Positions 11,279 to 21,204 of a stretch of 64,000 nt of DNA are shown piece by piece. This DNA is from Acanthopleura granulata (Eukaryota; Mollusca; Polyplacophora; Chitonida; Chitonidae): assembly GCA_016165875.1 (NCBI GenBank), contig JABBOT010000082.1, positions 2,918,486 to 2,982,485 of the forward strand, written 5' to 3'. A program made the translations under genes and the position numbers. Every line of letters starts with the position of its first letter. The first letter of the stretch is position 1. The notes under the pieces were generated by a model. The model worked only from the letters and a program-made list of their open reading frames with translations. It did not search any database and was not told where the DNA came from.

Positions 11279-11617
11279 ACTGAGAAATAGCCTTAACCGG
11301 TAATTACGCCACCGCCTATTTACACCAGGGTATTCTGGGAATTTGAAGACACCATTTTTGTTTGCTATAACTGGTTAGTTTGTTATAACTGGTTAGTTTG
11401 TTATAATTGGCTAGTTTCAGGAACTGGTAGGTAATACATTTCATGTGTTAGCCTATAACTGTTGTTTACCGGATTGTGAACTTGCCGACTATTCCAACGA
11501 TTCCATTCATGACATGGCAGTGAGGGAAGAATTTACCAGTTTTTTTTCAACATTCGATGAAATAATTCAGTTCTAATATCCAGTTTACAGGAGGTCATAT
11601 TTATGGGTGAAGGAAAA

Positions 11618-11777
11618 AGGAGTCTCCGGAGTGGCCGGAGTGGTCGGAGTGGCCTGAGTGGCCTGTGTGGCTAAAGTGTCCGGAGTGGCTGGAGTGGCTG
11701 GAGTGGCCGGAGTGGCCGGAGTGGCCGGAGTGGCTGGAGTGGCTGGAGTGTCCGGAGTGCTCAGTGGCCGGAGTGAA
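11618..11777 (+). repeat. 9-bp minisatellite GGAGTGGCC/T
   Basis: About 17 units of GGAGTGGCC or GGAGTGGCT with scattered substitutions, G-rich on the plus strand. Confidence 0.9.
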
Positions 11778-11813
11778 CCACCGATACTCGCCTGACAGCG
11801 GACAAACTTCAGG

Positions 11814-11995
11814 ATTGATTTATTTGTTTGAGTGATGGTTTTCGCCGTGCTGAAAAATATTTTAAAACGTCGACCAGCATTATGATAAGGGGAAACTGTG
11901 CAAAGCCCAGGGGAAACCCACGACCATCCTCAGGTTTGCTGGCAGAGGAAACCAGCATGAGCTGGACTTGAAATCACAGCGACCTCAATGACGAA
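11814..11995 (-). mobile_element. SINE-A, truncated at the head
   Basis: The tail TTGATTTATTTGTTTGAG and body GGGGAAACCCACGACCATCC are clear. The copy ends in the B-box region near GGACTTGAAATCACAGCGAC, without the A-box end. Confidence 0.7.
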
Positions 11996-12244
11996 AGATC
12001 AGTTGGCTGCTTTAAAAAAGATCGATTTCGGTGCTTAGGTCAAAAGAATCCGCTACCTCTGGTAGTGCAAACAAGACACCTTTTTGTTCGCCTGTTTGTA
12101 GGCAATGATTCGGGAGTTACTGAATCCAGCGACACATGCAGTGAAGTGACCACACATAAGCCTTCTGGGGCGTGACTCTTATGATACGTCCCCCAGGTAG
12201 TGGGTATTTTCAACCACAGGGTATTTCATTTGGGTATCATATAC

Positions 12245-12545
12245 CAAGGGTATGAACAAAGTTTTAAATTTAGCCTTCGATTTTCTAAAGAAAGCCAGAC
12301 TGTCTTTTTTCCTATGTTTGTCCTACAGTCTTTGTTGTTTTCGATCATTAGATCGAGATAAAATATTTCACTTCCACTCCTCAGATTTAGGAGTGGAGGA
12401 AAAACACCGAAAACCCCATAAGCCTCGTGATACAATGCCACGGGGGATTCGAACCCGAGACCATTGGTGTAACCATACTTCGCGAAGTGTTCATTTAGCA
12501 GCAGATCTCTTAGTTCTGCATTAAGTGCAGAGATACCCTCTAGAA
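12245..12545 (-). mobile_element. tRNA-headed SINE-like repeat
   Basis: The minus strand carries a perfect B-box match, GGGTTCGAATCCC, in a tRNA-like context, followed by a body with GAAGTGAAATATTTTATCTC that resembles the SINE-A body. It is too diverged for a functional tRNA. Confidence 0.5.
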
Positions 12546-13258
12546 ACAATTGGCACACACAGCTGCAACAAAAGTGAACATCTACACTTCTGTGTACTTG
12601 AGGTACACAGCAGAGTTTTACCATCAATGCAGACGTTTCCTTCAAGCAGAGCTAGGATGTGTCTTATACAGACTCGATTTTAGAGAGTAAATCATGCAGT
12701 CTATGGGGAACTTGTTGTCGGACCATTCTATATCCAGGCAGGCAAGCGAATGGTAGCTTTTTGGATTCGAATTGTAAAAAGAAAAGACAGTAAGACATTA
12801 TATTTGATGTATCAGTTCATGTATTCGCCGTGGGTGTCAATTTACACGAATATCATTGGTTGAAAATGTACTGGTGTAGATTTGGTTTTGGTTACGTATG
12901 GGTACAGCAACATGTGAACAAGGGTGTCAGCTTTATGAAAACATTTGTAAACAGACTTAAAGATCAAATCCTGCAGGCTTGGCAGACATCTACAGATATC
13001 TCCAACTCATACAAAGGCATAATTTACAAAATGCTTACTTTACACATGAACCATATTTGTCTGTGTTAAATCCAAAGGCTTGTAAAGCTCTTGCTAAATT
13101 TCGGACAGCCATACAGACTTCCTTTAGAGACAGGCCGTTGACAAAATGAAAACAGAAATGATCCTTTATGCACAAAATGTGACACTGCCAGTGTTTCTTC
13201 CGTTGGGTACCAGTTTTTAGTGGAAAGCTCAAAGTTTAAAGAGTTAAGATTACCTTAT

Positions 13259-13260
<2 letters not shown>

Positions 13261-13306
<46 letters not shown>
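13261..13306. repeat. CA/TA compound microsatellite
   Basis: An AC run of 30 bases followed by an AT run of about 16 bases. Confidence 0.9.
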
Positions 13307-13459
13307 CACGGAAAGATCGTGGAGTGCTGCAGTGACCTAATTCTAAGCGTATACTTGCATCCCGTCACTAATTAGATAAGATTTTAGGCAATGAGATTTT
13401 AATGGTGAGATTATAAACGAGTAGTTGGTGTCTTCCACATGATGTTCCAGTGGCGGCAG

Positions 13460-13830
13460 ACCGCCTCGGTGGTCTGGAGGTTAGAGTGTCCGCCTCGAGG
13501 CCGGAGATCCACTCTCAAGCCTGCGTCGAGTCATACCAAAGACTTTAATGGTAAATGGTACTTGCTGATGCCTCGCTTTGCGCTCAGCATTGAGACGTTA
13601 GAGCAAGGAAGCAGGACTGGTCGGCCGGGTGTCAGTATAATGTGACTGGGTGGGGTGTCATGTCTGATATCTTCGGCATGATGTTCCAGTGGCGGCAGCA
13701 GTTTGCCGACGTGGACTCCCTGCCACAACAAGACATAGTATATGTATATACATTTTAAGGATTCCTCGTCGTCATATGACTGGAAAATTATTAAGTACGA
13801 TGTCAAACCCAACCAACCATACATACATAT
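13460..13830 (+). mobile_element. SINE-B, full length, preceded by a fragment
   Basis: The head GACCGCCTCGGTGGTCTGGA leads to the body GTCATACCAAAGACTTTAAT and the tail AAACCCAACCAACCATACAT. Just upstream, 13427-13458 is a piece of the same family's middle (GATGTTCCAGTGGCGGCA). Confidence 0.8.
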
Positions 13831-14194
13831 ATACGTACATGTACATACGTGCATGTTTTTTTTCTGTAATTTCTCTACCCTCTTATTCAGCAGAAGATAA
13901 TAAGAACCTGCGGAATATCTCTGCATTTTAATATGGAATACAAGTTTAATTCGACTGGTTGGATAAAGTAACTATTTATTCTCACGCACATTTCTTTGAG
14001 AAAGAGTTTAAATGTTCTAGTTAAAAATGAACCTCAGCTCAGCTGTTCCGATCTGCGTTTCGTTACTTTCCAATCTTGTAACTTTCCTTAAAGAGACAAA
14101 TCAGTATAACAGAAGAGCATGTGCATTTGTTATATACATGCATGTACTTAAAAAAGTGTACAGTTCCCGGTATCTACCTGATGAAATATATGTC

Positions 14195-14287
14195 ACCAAT
14201 GCGCTCACCGTGGCTTCAAAGTCCAGTTCCTGCTGGCTTCCGCTCTGGTCGTACGTGGAAAAGCCTGACAGCAGCCTGGGCATGGCC
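14195..14287 (+). mobile_element. SINE-A middle fragment
   Basis: It contains AAGTCCAGTTCCTGCTGGC and GGTCGTACGTGGAAAAG in the plus direction; head and tail are absent. Confidence 0.5.
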
Positions 14288-14289
14288 CT

Positions 14290-14781
14290 GATATTTCACT
14301 TTTACACCGGCGGCAAGTATTATGGAGTTAGGAAAGTGCACAGAGCCCGGAGGAAACCCACTGGCAGACATTCCCACATACAGCCGGAAAGGAAGCCAGC
14401 ATGAGCTGGGCTAGAACTAATAGCGACCGCATTGGTGTAAGGCTGCTGGTTCATACATTACACTGGGCCTCCGTGGTGCAGTCGGTTAGCGCGCTAGCAC
14501 AGCGCAATTGCCTAGAAACCTCCCACCAGTGCTGTCACTGTGAGTTCAAGCCCATTTCTTGCTGGCATCCTCTCCGGCGGTATGTGGGAAGGTCTGCCAG
14601 CAACCTGCGGATGGTCGTGGATTTCCCCCGGGCTCCGCCCCGGTTTCCTAACACCATAATTCTGGCTGTCGTCGTATAAGTGAAATATTCTTGAGTACGG
14701 CGTAAAACACGAATCAAATAAATAAATAAATCATACATTGCGCTTTAGCGCCCTAACCAACTGAGCCACGGATGCCCCTCT
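14290..14781 (-). mobile_element. SINE-A split by a younger SINE-A
   Basis: Body at 14290-14464 and head at about 14731-14781 (CTAACCAACTGAGCCACGG) belong to one minus-strand copy. They are separated by the plus-strand copy at 14465-14730. Confidence 0.75.
14465..14730 (+). mobile_element. SINE-A, full length, nested insertion
   Basis: It runs from GGGCCTCCGTGGTGCAGTCG to CAAATAAATAAATAAA. The flanks TCATACATTACACT (14451) and TCATACATTGCGCT (14731) match at 12 of 14 positions, a target-site duplication inside an older copy. Confidence 0.85.
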
Positions 14782-14844
14782 ACCGTTGTATAAGTGAAAT
14801 ATTTGTGAATAAATCTAAAACACTAATTAAATAATTAAGTAAAT
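14782..14844 (+). mobile_element. SINE-A tail fragment
   Basis: GTTGTATAAGTGAAATATT and the AATTAAATAATTAAG tail are kept; the rest is missing. Confidence 0.5.
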
Positions 14845-17267
14845 ATCCAACCTGGAGATCATAATTATTCATTCCAGCACTGTTGTTTCAGTACAATGTA
14901 CACGTACTGTGGAATATTCAAATTTAGACAATCTAGACGTACTAAAATAAATACACCTCCTTTATTATCCTGTTGACAGGTACATAACGGTTGGTGTTCC
15001 ATGCTTTGCCCTTACCCGCGATGAGAACAGTGCGCTGATTTATGTGTTAAAGTTAAAAGGAACCTGACAAACGTCATAGCGTACAACAGCAGTCCAGCTT
15101 GGTAGAGCTAGAGCTTGATTGAGTCTGAGAACTGATGTAGGGCTGCTGCGGCGGCACCAAAGCATAAGGCGATTGGACTGAAAGACGTCCCTCTCAAGGA
15201 TACACATGCGCATTGGTGCAAATGTGTCCAAGATTTGTTTCCGAATTGCAGAGTGGTGCGGCACTGATGAGATAATACTGCCCCAAAGACATAATAGCAT
15301 GCTGATGCTCTATAGATTTCTGCAGTGTTATGGTGCACCTTGTCAAAGCCCCGCGCCAAGCGGAAGTTGATATTTGCCCGCAAAGCACACCGCCATAGGC
15401 CTTTCACACTATTAAGGTTCACGGTAAGTGATGGGTTATATATGAAGCAAACTTTAAGAAACTTTAAATTGAGACGTTTGATTGTAAATCCTTGAATTAC
15501 AAATTTCTGCAATAATGTTTAATGCCGTAGACTGAAATCATCCATCTTAGCACACACGCTCTAGGCGAAATATATATACACTTTATGCCGTGCTTTGGGG
15601 GACATCGCCATCCATAAATGTATAATTAAGTAAAGTCATTAACAAGTAAAGTCCTACAGTAGACGGGAGCTACCCTCGTCCTTGAAGAGATCACTGCCAT
15701 TCCAGTGGCCAAGTCTTATCTCTATTTCCATCATATACCCTCGGGCAGTTGTCCTCACATTCAATGTAACAGTTAAAAAAAAACCTAACTAAAGTAAGTT
15801 GACAAAAGACCGGATTTCACTGGTTAAATGTGTGCCCATTTTCGAACCATTTCACACAGTCGCCACTGGCCACTGGCCTGGTTTCGCACGATTAGTGCGC
15901 TAGCACAGCGCCACATCTATCCTGTGGTGTTTTGTTTTCGGTCTGTACATAAAAATTATATGATCAACGCTCGCCAATTATTTTGTATGAATGAAAATAT
16001 ATCCTCCCCATTTTATAGTGGATGGTGTAGCAAAAGATTATGGTTAGAATGCATCAAAAAGAATGGCCTTGTAAGAAAAAGAGAACGTCATAGATCCGTT
16101 CCTAGATAATGAGAAAGCATATCTAAAACATACACTGGGCGGAGCTTCGTTCTGTTGAGCAAAGTGCACATAATTGAGTGGGAATGAAGATAGGGTGGGC
16201 AGGTAATTGTTTATCAGAGCATTCTAATCAAGTTAGAAGTGAGGTGAAGCTGTCAAGACTCCCACTTATTATTAGCAGTTTTTACAGATGTCATGCAAAA
16301 TGCTTCGGGACTTGTAGAAACGGTACTGTATTTTCTATCCCACAGAAGAGTTCAAAGATTGTCCAATAGTCCATCTCTATTTGTGCTTAAGTCTTCAACA
16401 ATCCTGTCCTCCCTGTATGTATTCTTAGATTTCAGACCAAGTACATGTAGGGCTGTAAATTTTTTTGCACTCATTAAGTGCCCGTCAAGGGCTAGTTGGT
16501 ATATCCACGGAGAAAGACACCTCTGATGATTTATGTCACAATTCTCAATCTTCCCAATTCGTTTTTCTTTTTTGTTTTACAAAATATCAATGCACATGTA
16601 CAAGTAAGCTGTGATTGGGTATGCCTGTCTATGTGTTAGCATGCGCTAACGCGTTTGCCTACAAGTTTCATCGTTTCTGCGTGAGAGTTTTTTTCTCTAC
16701 AGACTGTTCATATCGTGAGGATATCGTGACTAATTATTTCTCTCGTGAAAACTACTTTATGGAGAAATTTCTGCAAGGATGACAGGCTATCTTCATGTTC
16801 ACTATGTGTGTGTAGCGGATTACATTTTTGTTCTGTGCAGGGGAAATTTCTACATCATCTGTTGTAAAGTGATTCCTGACCGTGTTAACGCTTTGTCCCT
16901 TTGCTTAATTTCTCTGCAAGGATTTTTAGAGAGGTTTTCTTTATGTATCCTTGAGTGACGTGTGCAAACACATACATGTTACTCAGGGCCCGAGATGCGA
17001 AATTTATAACCGTCCCGTGGGTTATTGCAACGCGTACAACGTGAAAATTTACGTATGTTGGGTTTAATTTGATTTATTTGCAATTTTATCCAGCACTCAA
17101 CACAATATTTTTCTTACCAGTGACACAAAACCTTCCAGTAACTTGACACTTCGCTAACTCACCTCATATGACACACAGCCTGTTTCAAAACCCATTCTAA
17201 ATTAGAACTAATCCTACTTCATTTAGCAGGCCTACGTCGAGATATCACGCTTCTCAACATTTAGGAC

Positions 17268-17611
17268 CTCCTCGGAGGAGTAGTGAATATAACGCCCGCC
17301 TGGAGGTCGTGAGATCCGGGATCAATTCAGGGTGGGATCATACCAAACACGTTAAAAATGGTACTTGTTGCTGCCTCGTCTGGCCCTCAGCATTGTAAGG
17401 TTAGATCAAAGAAATAGGACAGATCGGTCCAGTATCTGTATAATGTGACTGATTGGGGTGTCATGTCTGGTGTCGTCGGCATGATCTTCCAGAGGCAAAA
17501 GCAGCATGGCGGCATGAACTCGCCTTGCCACAAGAAGACATAGTATACATACATTCTAGGGGCGTTTCGTCCTCATATTGTTGATTACGACAAAAAACCC
17601 AAGCATACATA
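17268..17611 (+). mobile_element. SINE-B, diverged
   Basis: The body GGTACTTGTTGCTGCCTCGT and tail AAACCCAAGCATACATAC are recognisable. The head is eroded. It lies 18 bp before another copy in the same orientation. Confidence 0.75.
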
Positions 17612-17629
17612 CAAAATCTTCTCAGCTTC

Positions 17630-17945
17630 GGACCGCCTCGGTGATTTAATGGTTAGAGGGTCCGCCTGGAGGTAGGTAGATCCCGGTTCAAGCTCAGGTT
17701 GTGTCATACCAAAGACTTTAAAGATAGTACTTGTGGCTGTCCCGTTTGGCACTCAACATTGAAAGGTTAGAGCAAAGAAACAGGAGAGGTCGGCCCGGTG
17801 TCAGTATAATGTGACTGGCTGGTTCTGGTGTCTTCGGTATGATGTTCCACTGGTGGCAGCACTTTGGTGGTATGGACTCGCCCTGCCACAAGAAGACACA
17901 CAATATGCACACATCAGAAGGACTCCTCGTCATCATATGACTGAA
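17630..17945 (+). mobile_element. SINE-B, tail-truncated
   Basis: The head GGACCGCCTCGGTGATTTAA and body GCACTTTGGTGGTATGGAC are well preserved. The copy stops after CATATGACTGAAA and runs into a local minisatellite. Confidence 0.75.
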
Positions 17946-17957
17946 ACCTCGTCATCA

Positions 17958-18131
17958 TCTGACTGAGGCAGTGCTTTGACAGTCTGGGCCAGTGCTTATC
18001 TGTCTGAGGCATCGCTTAGACCGTCTGAGCTAGAGGTTATCTGTCTGAGGCATCGCATAGACCATCTAGGCTAGCTGTTCTGAGGCAGTGCTTTGATCGT
18101 CCGGGCCAGCGCTTATCTGTCGGAAGCAGTA
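17958..18131 (+). repeat. Diverged ~50-bp minisatellite
   Basis: About 3.5 units of CTGAGGCAGTGCTTTGA...GTCTGGGCCAGTGCTTATCTGT, abutting the end of the SINE-B at 17630-17945. Confidence 0.7.
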
Positions 18132-18556
18132 GACGTCATATCAACAGAACCTGATTATAGCAAAGTGTAGCAAGGATTGTAACATTGCACAAAATGAAAT
18201 ATTATGGAAACCGTTTTATTTGTGCTTTAGAGGTATCGGTGTTTTTTTTTTTGGTTTTTCAACTATACCATGCAATGAAACGATATATTTTTAAAAATGT
18301 TTCTACTAGAAGACACACAGAAGTCTAAAAATAAGCGTAACACATATAAAAACAAATTAATCGACATGGAAGTTTAGTGGGACAACATATATTTACAATA
18401 TCGACATAAAAGATAGAGAAACATATACAAATATAAGTAAACTGAAATACAATATGAAGGAAGCGAATAAAGTGGCATTTAACAACAAAGCAAAAAAACA
18501 CTGTCCCTTGTTTGATTGGGGTTTCACACGGAAGAAAAACTCTGTACCCCGTTTTC

Positions 18557-18740
18557 TATTTATTTATTTATTTGATTGGGGTTTTACGCCGTACTTAAAG
18601 AATATTCATCAATACAGCGGCGCCCAGCATCATGGTGTGAGGAAAGCGGGCAGGGACCGGCGAAACCCGAAGGCCATTTACAGGCTGCTGGCAGGCCTTT
18701 CCACGTGTGGCCAGACAGGAAGGCAGCGTGGGCTGGGCCT
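18557..18740 (-). mobile_element. SINE-A, head-truncated
   Basis: The tail TATTTATTTATTTGATTGGG and body through GGCAGGCCTTTCCACGTGTG are present; it ends at GGGCTGGGCC. Confidence 0.7.
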
Positions 18741-18987
18741 CTGCTTTCCATGAAGTCTATATATATATACATACATAGTAATACTAATGCAATCGTGATC
18801 AGAATGTTAATAAACATTGACTTTTATTTTATTGTTGCTTCATTCCGTTGATGAATACCTCTTAAATATGAAGATGGGTACATATAAAAAAAAGTGTTGT
18901 TATTTGGATCTTTATACCTCGGTCAACATATATGGGCTACATCTGCTCCATCCCGTCTATGCTGGGCCATATTTTCATGACTCTATG

Positions 18988-19045
18988 AGTATTTCACTTG
19001 TACGACAACGGGCAGCATTATGGTGGGAGGAAACCGGGCACAGCC
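18988..19045 (-). mobile_element. SINE-A body fragment
   Basis: Only the part matching AGTATTTCACTTGTACGAC through GGAAACCGGGCACAGCC remains. Confidence 0.55.
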
Positions 19046-19094
19046 AAGGGAATCCTGATTGGAGGAAATTGGAGTGTCCGGGATAAACATTTGT

Positions 19095-19262
19095 ATTCAC
19101 ATAACGTTTGAAGGCGCAAAAGGGTCAAACGAGCATCGTTGACCCTATACTGTCACCAAGTGTATGAACGGTGATAGGGCAGGAATCTATAAATTCCCTA
19201 TTCCGAGACCGCGGTTTGAATCCCTATATTTCATGTGTCCTACACATTTACTGGCCAATACA
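19095..19262 (-). mobile_element. SINE-C fragment
   Basis: It shares AAACGAGCA, GAATCTA and the B-box side GGTTTGAATCCC with the longer copy at 39072-39432, in the same orientation. Confidence 0.45.
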
Positions 19263-19794
19263 TGGATCTACTAATCTATTGGATTATATATAAAGCCATA
19301 CTTTATATATGAGTTTTGCAAATCAGGTTTTAAAGCATACTAGACTTATAACATCTTCAGCACTAGTTGAATTTCTGAATAAATACCATTTTCTCTTGGG
19401 CCCTATCACTGTCAGGGAAAATAAAATTGCTGCTGTCTGTTGGGAGTTTATGGAGTGGGGTAATATGACTTACTACCGCGAGAATAAGTGAAATTCACCG
19501 TCGAGATTTAATTGTCGTACATATAGTAAACAAATATTCATCCAATCATATCATTGTAAACACGCCAAAAGGCAGAGACGCATGAGTATTGGTCATCAGT
19601 TGGTTAAGCACACGTCGCCATATATCTGAAGGAACACATGTGTTTTGATATTAAGGGCTGCAACATAGAGAATACAACTAGAGCAGTGATGACAGCGTGA
19701 TATTTGGCAAAGGATCACGCCTAGCCGGTAAACTTATACAAACTGTTCTCGGATCTTTGCCTGGAACGCATTACTGCTGATAGAAAACTTGAAT

Positions 19795-20062
19795 TTATTT
19801 ATTTATTTATTTGACTGGTGTTTTACGCCGTACTCAAGAATATTTCACTTACACGGCGGCGGCCAGCATTATTGTGGGAGGAAACCGGGCAGAGCCCGGG
19901 GGAAACCCACGGCCATTCGCAGGTTGCTGGCAGACATTTCCCACGTACGGCCGGAGAGGAAACCAGCATGAGCTGGACTTGAACTCACAAGTACCGCATT
20001 GGTGGGAGGCTTCGGGTCACTGTGCTGCGATAGCGCGCTAACCGACTGAGCCACGGGGGCTC
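19795..20062 (-). mobile_element. SINE-A, full length
   Basis: It runs from the A-rich tail to the head complement GCTAACCGACTGAGCCACGG. The flanks AGAAAACTTGAA and AGAAACCTTGAA suggest a 12-bp target duplication with one mismatch. Confidence 0.85.
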
Positions 20063-20325
20063 CAGAAACCTTGAAGAATGGGTGTGTGGTGATTCATACA
20101 TGTCTGGATGCATATATACTGGCCAATGCCTAAACACATGCTCTTTGGTCCGTTTCAAGCTAAACACAAAAAATGTACATGTGGCCATATCTACTGGTAG
20201 ATTTAATATCTAATGGTTTATTTGGGAAAGCGAATGTATCTGTGGCTGTATTTCGAATGAGATAATGTATCTGTAATAATGGTTGAAAATCTCTATACTT
20301 AGCCATATGGGTCAGGCCAGAGATA

Positions 20326-20650
20326 ACTCATCTCTATTAATCTATATCTAGTTGAAAAATTTAAACATTGACGTGACCATATGTCGATTTGATCAAATCT
20401 AGGCATACACATTGCAAATGATCCTGATTTGGGTGGAAATGTATAGTTAGTCAAATCTCCATATGATCAGATCTGGGGAACGTATCTCTATTGATCGACA
20501 TCTGGCTGAAAAAATTAAACATCTCCCTGGCCATATCTCGAACGGGATATGTCCGGACGAACAATTATTGAATGATCGATACATACCCGGTAAAAATGTC
20601 TGGATTATAAATAATGGAAGTTCATATTCAGGTGGAAAATGTGTATAAGA
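20326..20650. repeat. Diverged ~150-bp direct repeat 3' of the cadherin gene
   Basis: Two blocks share TCTCTATTnATC, ATCTnGnTGAAAAA and TTAAACAT. They lie just past the stop of the minus-strand gene and could be in its 3' UTR or flank. Confidence 0.5.
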
Positions 20651-20873
20651 CCATAGTCGGTTCTTATCGGGGTAAACGCAACAAAAAGAAGAAGAAGAGA
20701 AAGAAAAAAAGATGCGTGCAATGACCCTATCTCGATTGCGCCAAACCGTGTGTAATGGACACATATCCGTGGAACACATATCTTATGGTCATTATGTGAG
20801 AAATATATATTTTATGGTCCATTTCTGAGAGAACACATGTATCGTATTTGACTCACACAAGGATGAGCTAATT

Positions 20874-21204
20874 CTAACGTTTCAGAGAATTTGCATGAAG
20901 GTAATCCTGATCGATGCCATCCGTCTTCGTGATCGCCTGTGATGAAGCCGAGGTTGAAACTGCCATCAAGTAGCCGTCGGGTGCCATGTTGTCATTTGAT
21001 CGGGGAAGATTTCCGGTTAGTTCTAAGTAGTCCCCTCTGCGTTCTTGAAAACTGAGGGATAGGTTCCTGGCGGAAACAAAATCATCGGGTAAGACACCCG
21101 CCTGGCTGTAGCCTTCAGCTGAGGGGGAATCTGCAACCTCGTTATAGTTGGAAATTTGGCCATCGTTGATCATGTCAAAAGATTCCGATCGTCTGTTTCG
21201 TTGG
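20874..21204 (-). CDS. Cadherin-type gene exon 11: tyrosine-rich tail and stop
   Basis: Acceptor TTCTCTTCTTGTCAG; 331 nt to TAG. It encodes about 110 residues with NYNEV, GDYLELTG, DGYLMAV and QDYLHA, all near acidic residues, resembling SH2-docking tails of receptor tyrosine kinases. Confidence 0.82.

Larger units (their letters stand above)
7376..20873. other. Intergenic region between convergent genes
   Basis: No supported gene. It holds SINE copies (listed separately), minisatellites at 7630, 11618 and 17958, a degenerate AAAATGATTTCC-type repeat at about 7845-8090, and a 9.2-kb MITE-like hairpin. Dispersed repeat copies near 8940-9080, 19650-19745 and 21995-22115 share AGAGCAGC and GATCACACGTTACCGG-like words. 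A GC-rich patch lies at 15050-15400. Stretches 12660-13250, 15540-17240 and 18140-18550 show nothing I can identify. Confidence 0.6.

Noticed and set aside
11618..11777. CRISPR-like array
   Set aside because: The units are contiguous 9-bp repeats without spacers, in animal DNA.
12226..12645. 139-codon minus-strand frame
   Set aside because: Runs across a tRNA-headed SINE-like repeat with a B box; no protein domain recognised.
14464..14530. tRNA gene
   Set aside because: The A and B boxes belong to the head of a SINE-A; the cloverleaf is not conserved and the body continues into the SINE.
15108..15512. 134-codon minus-strand frame as a gene
   Set aside because: No motif, no splice context, and equally open neighbouring frames; kept only as an odd patch in findings.
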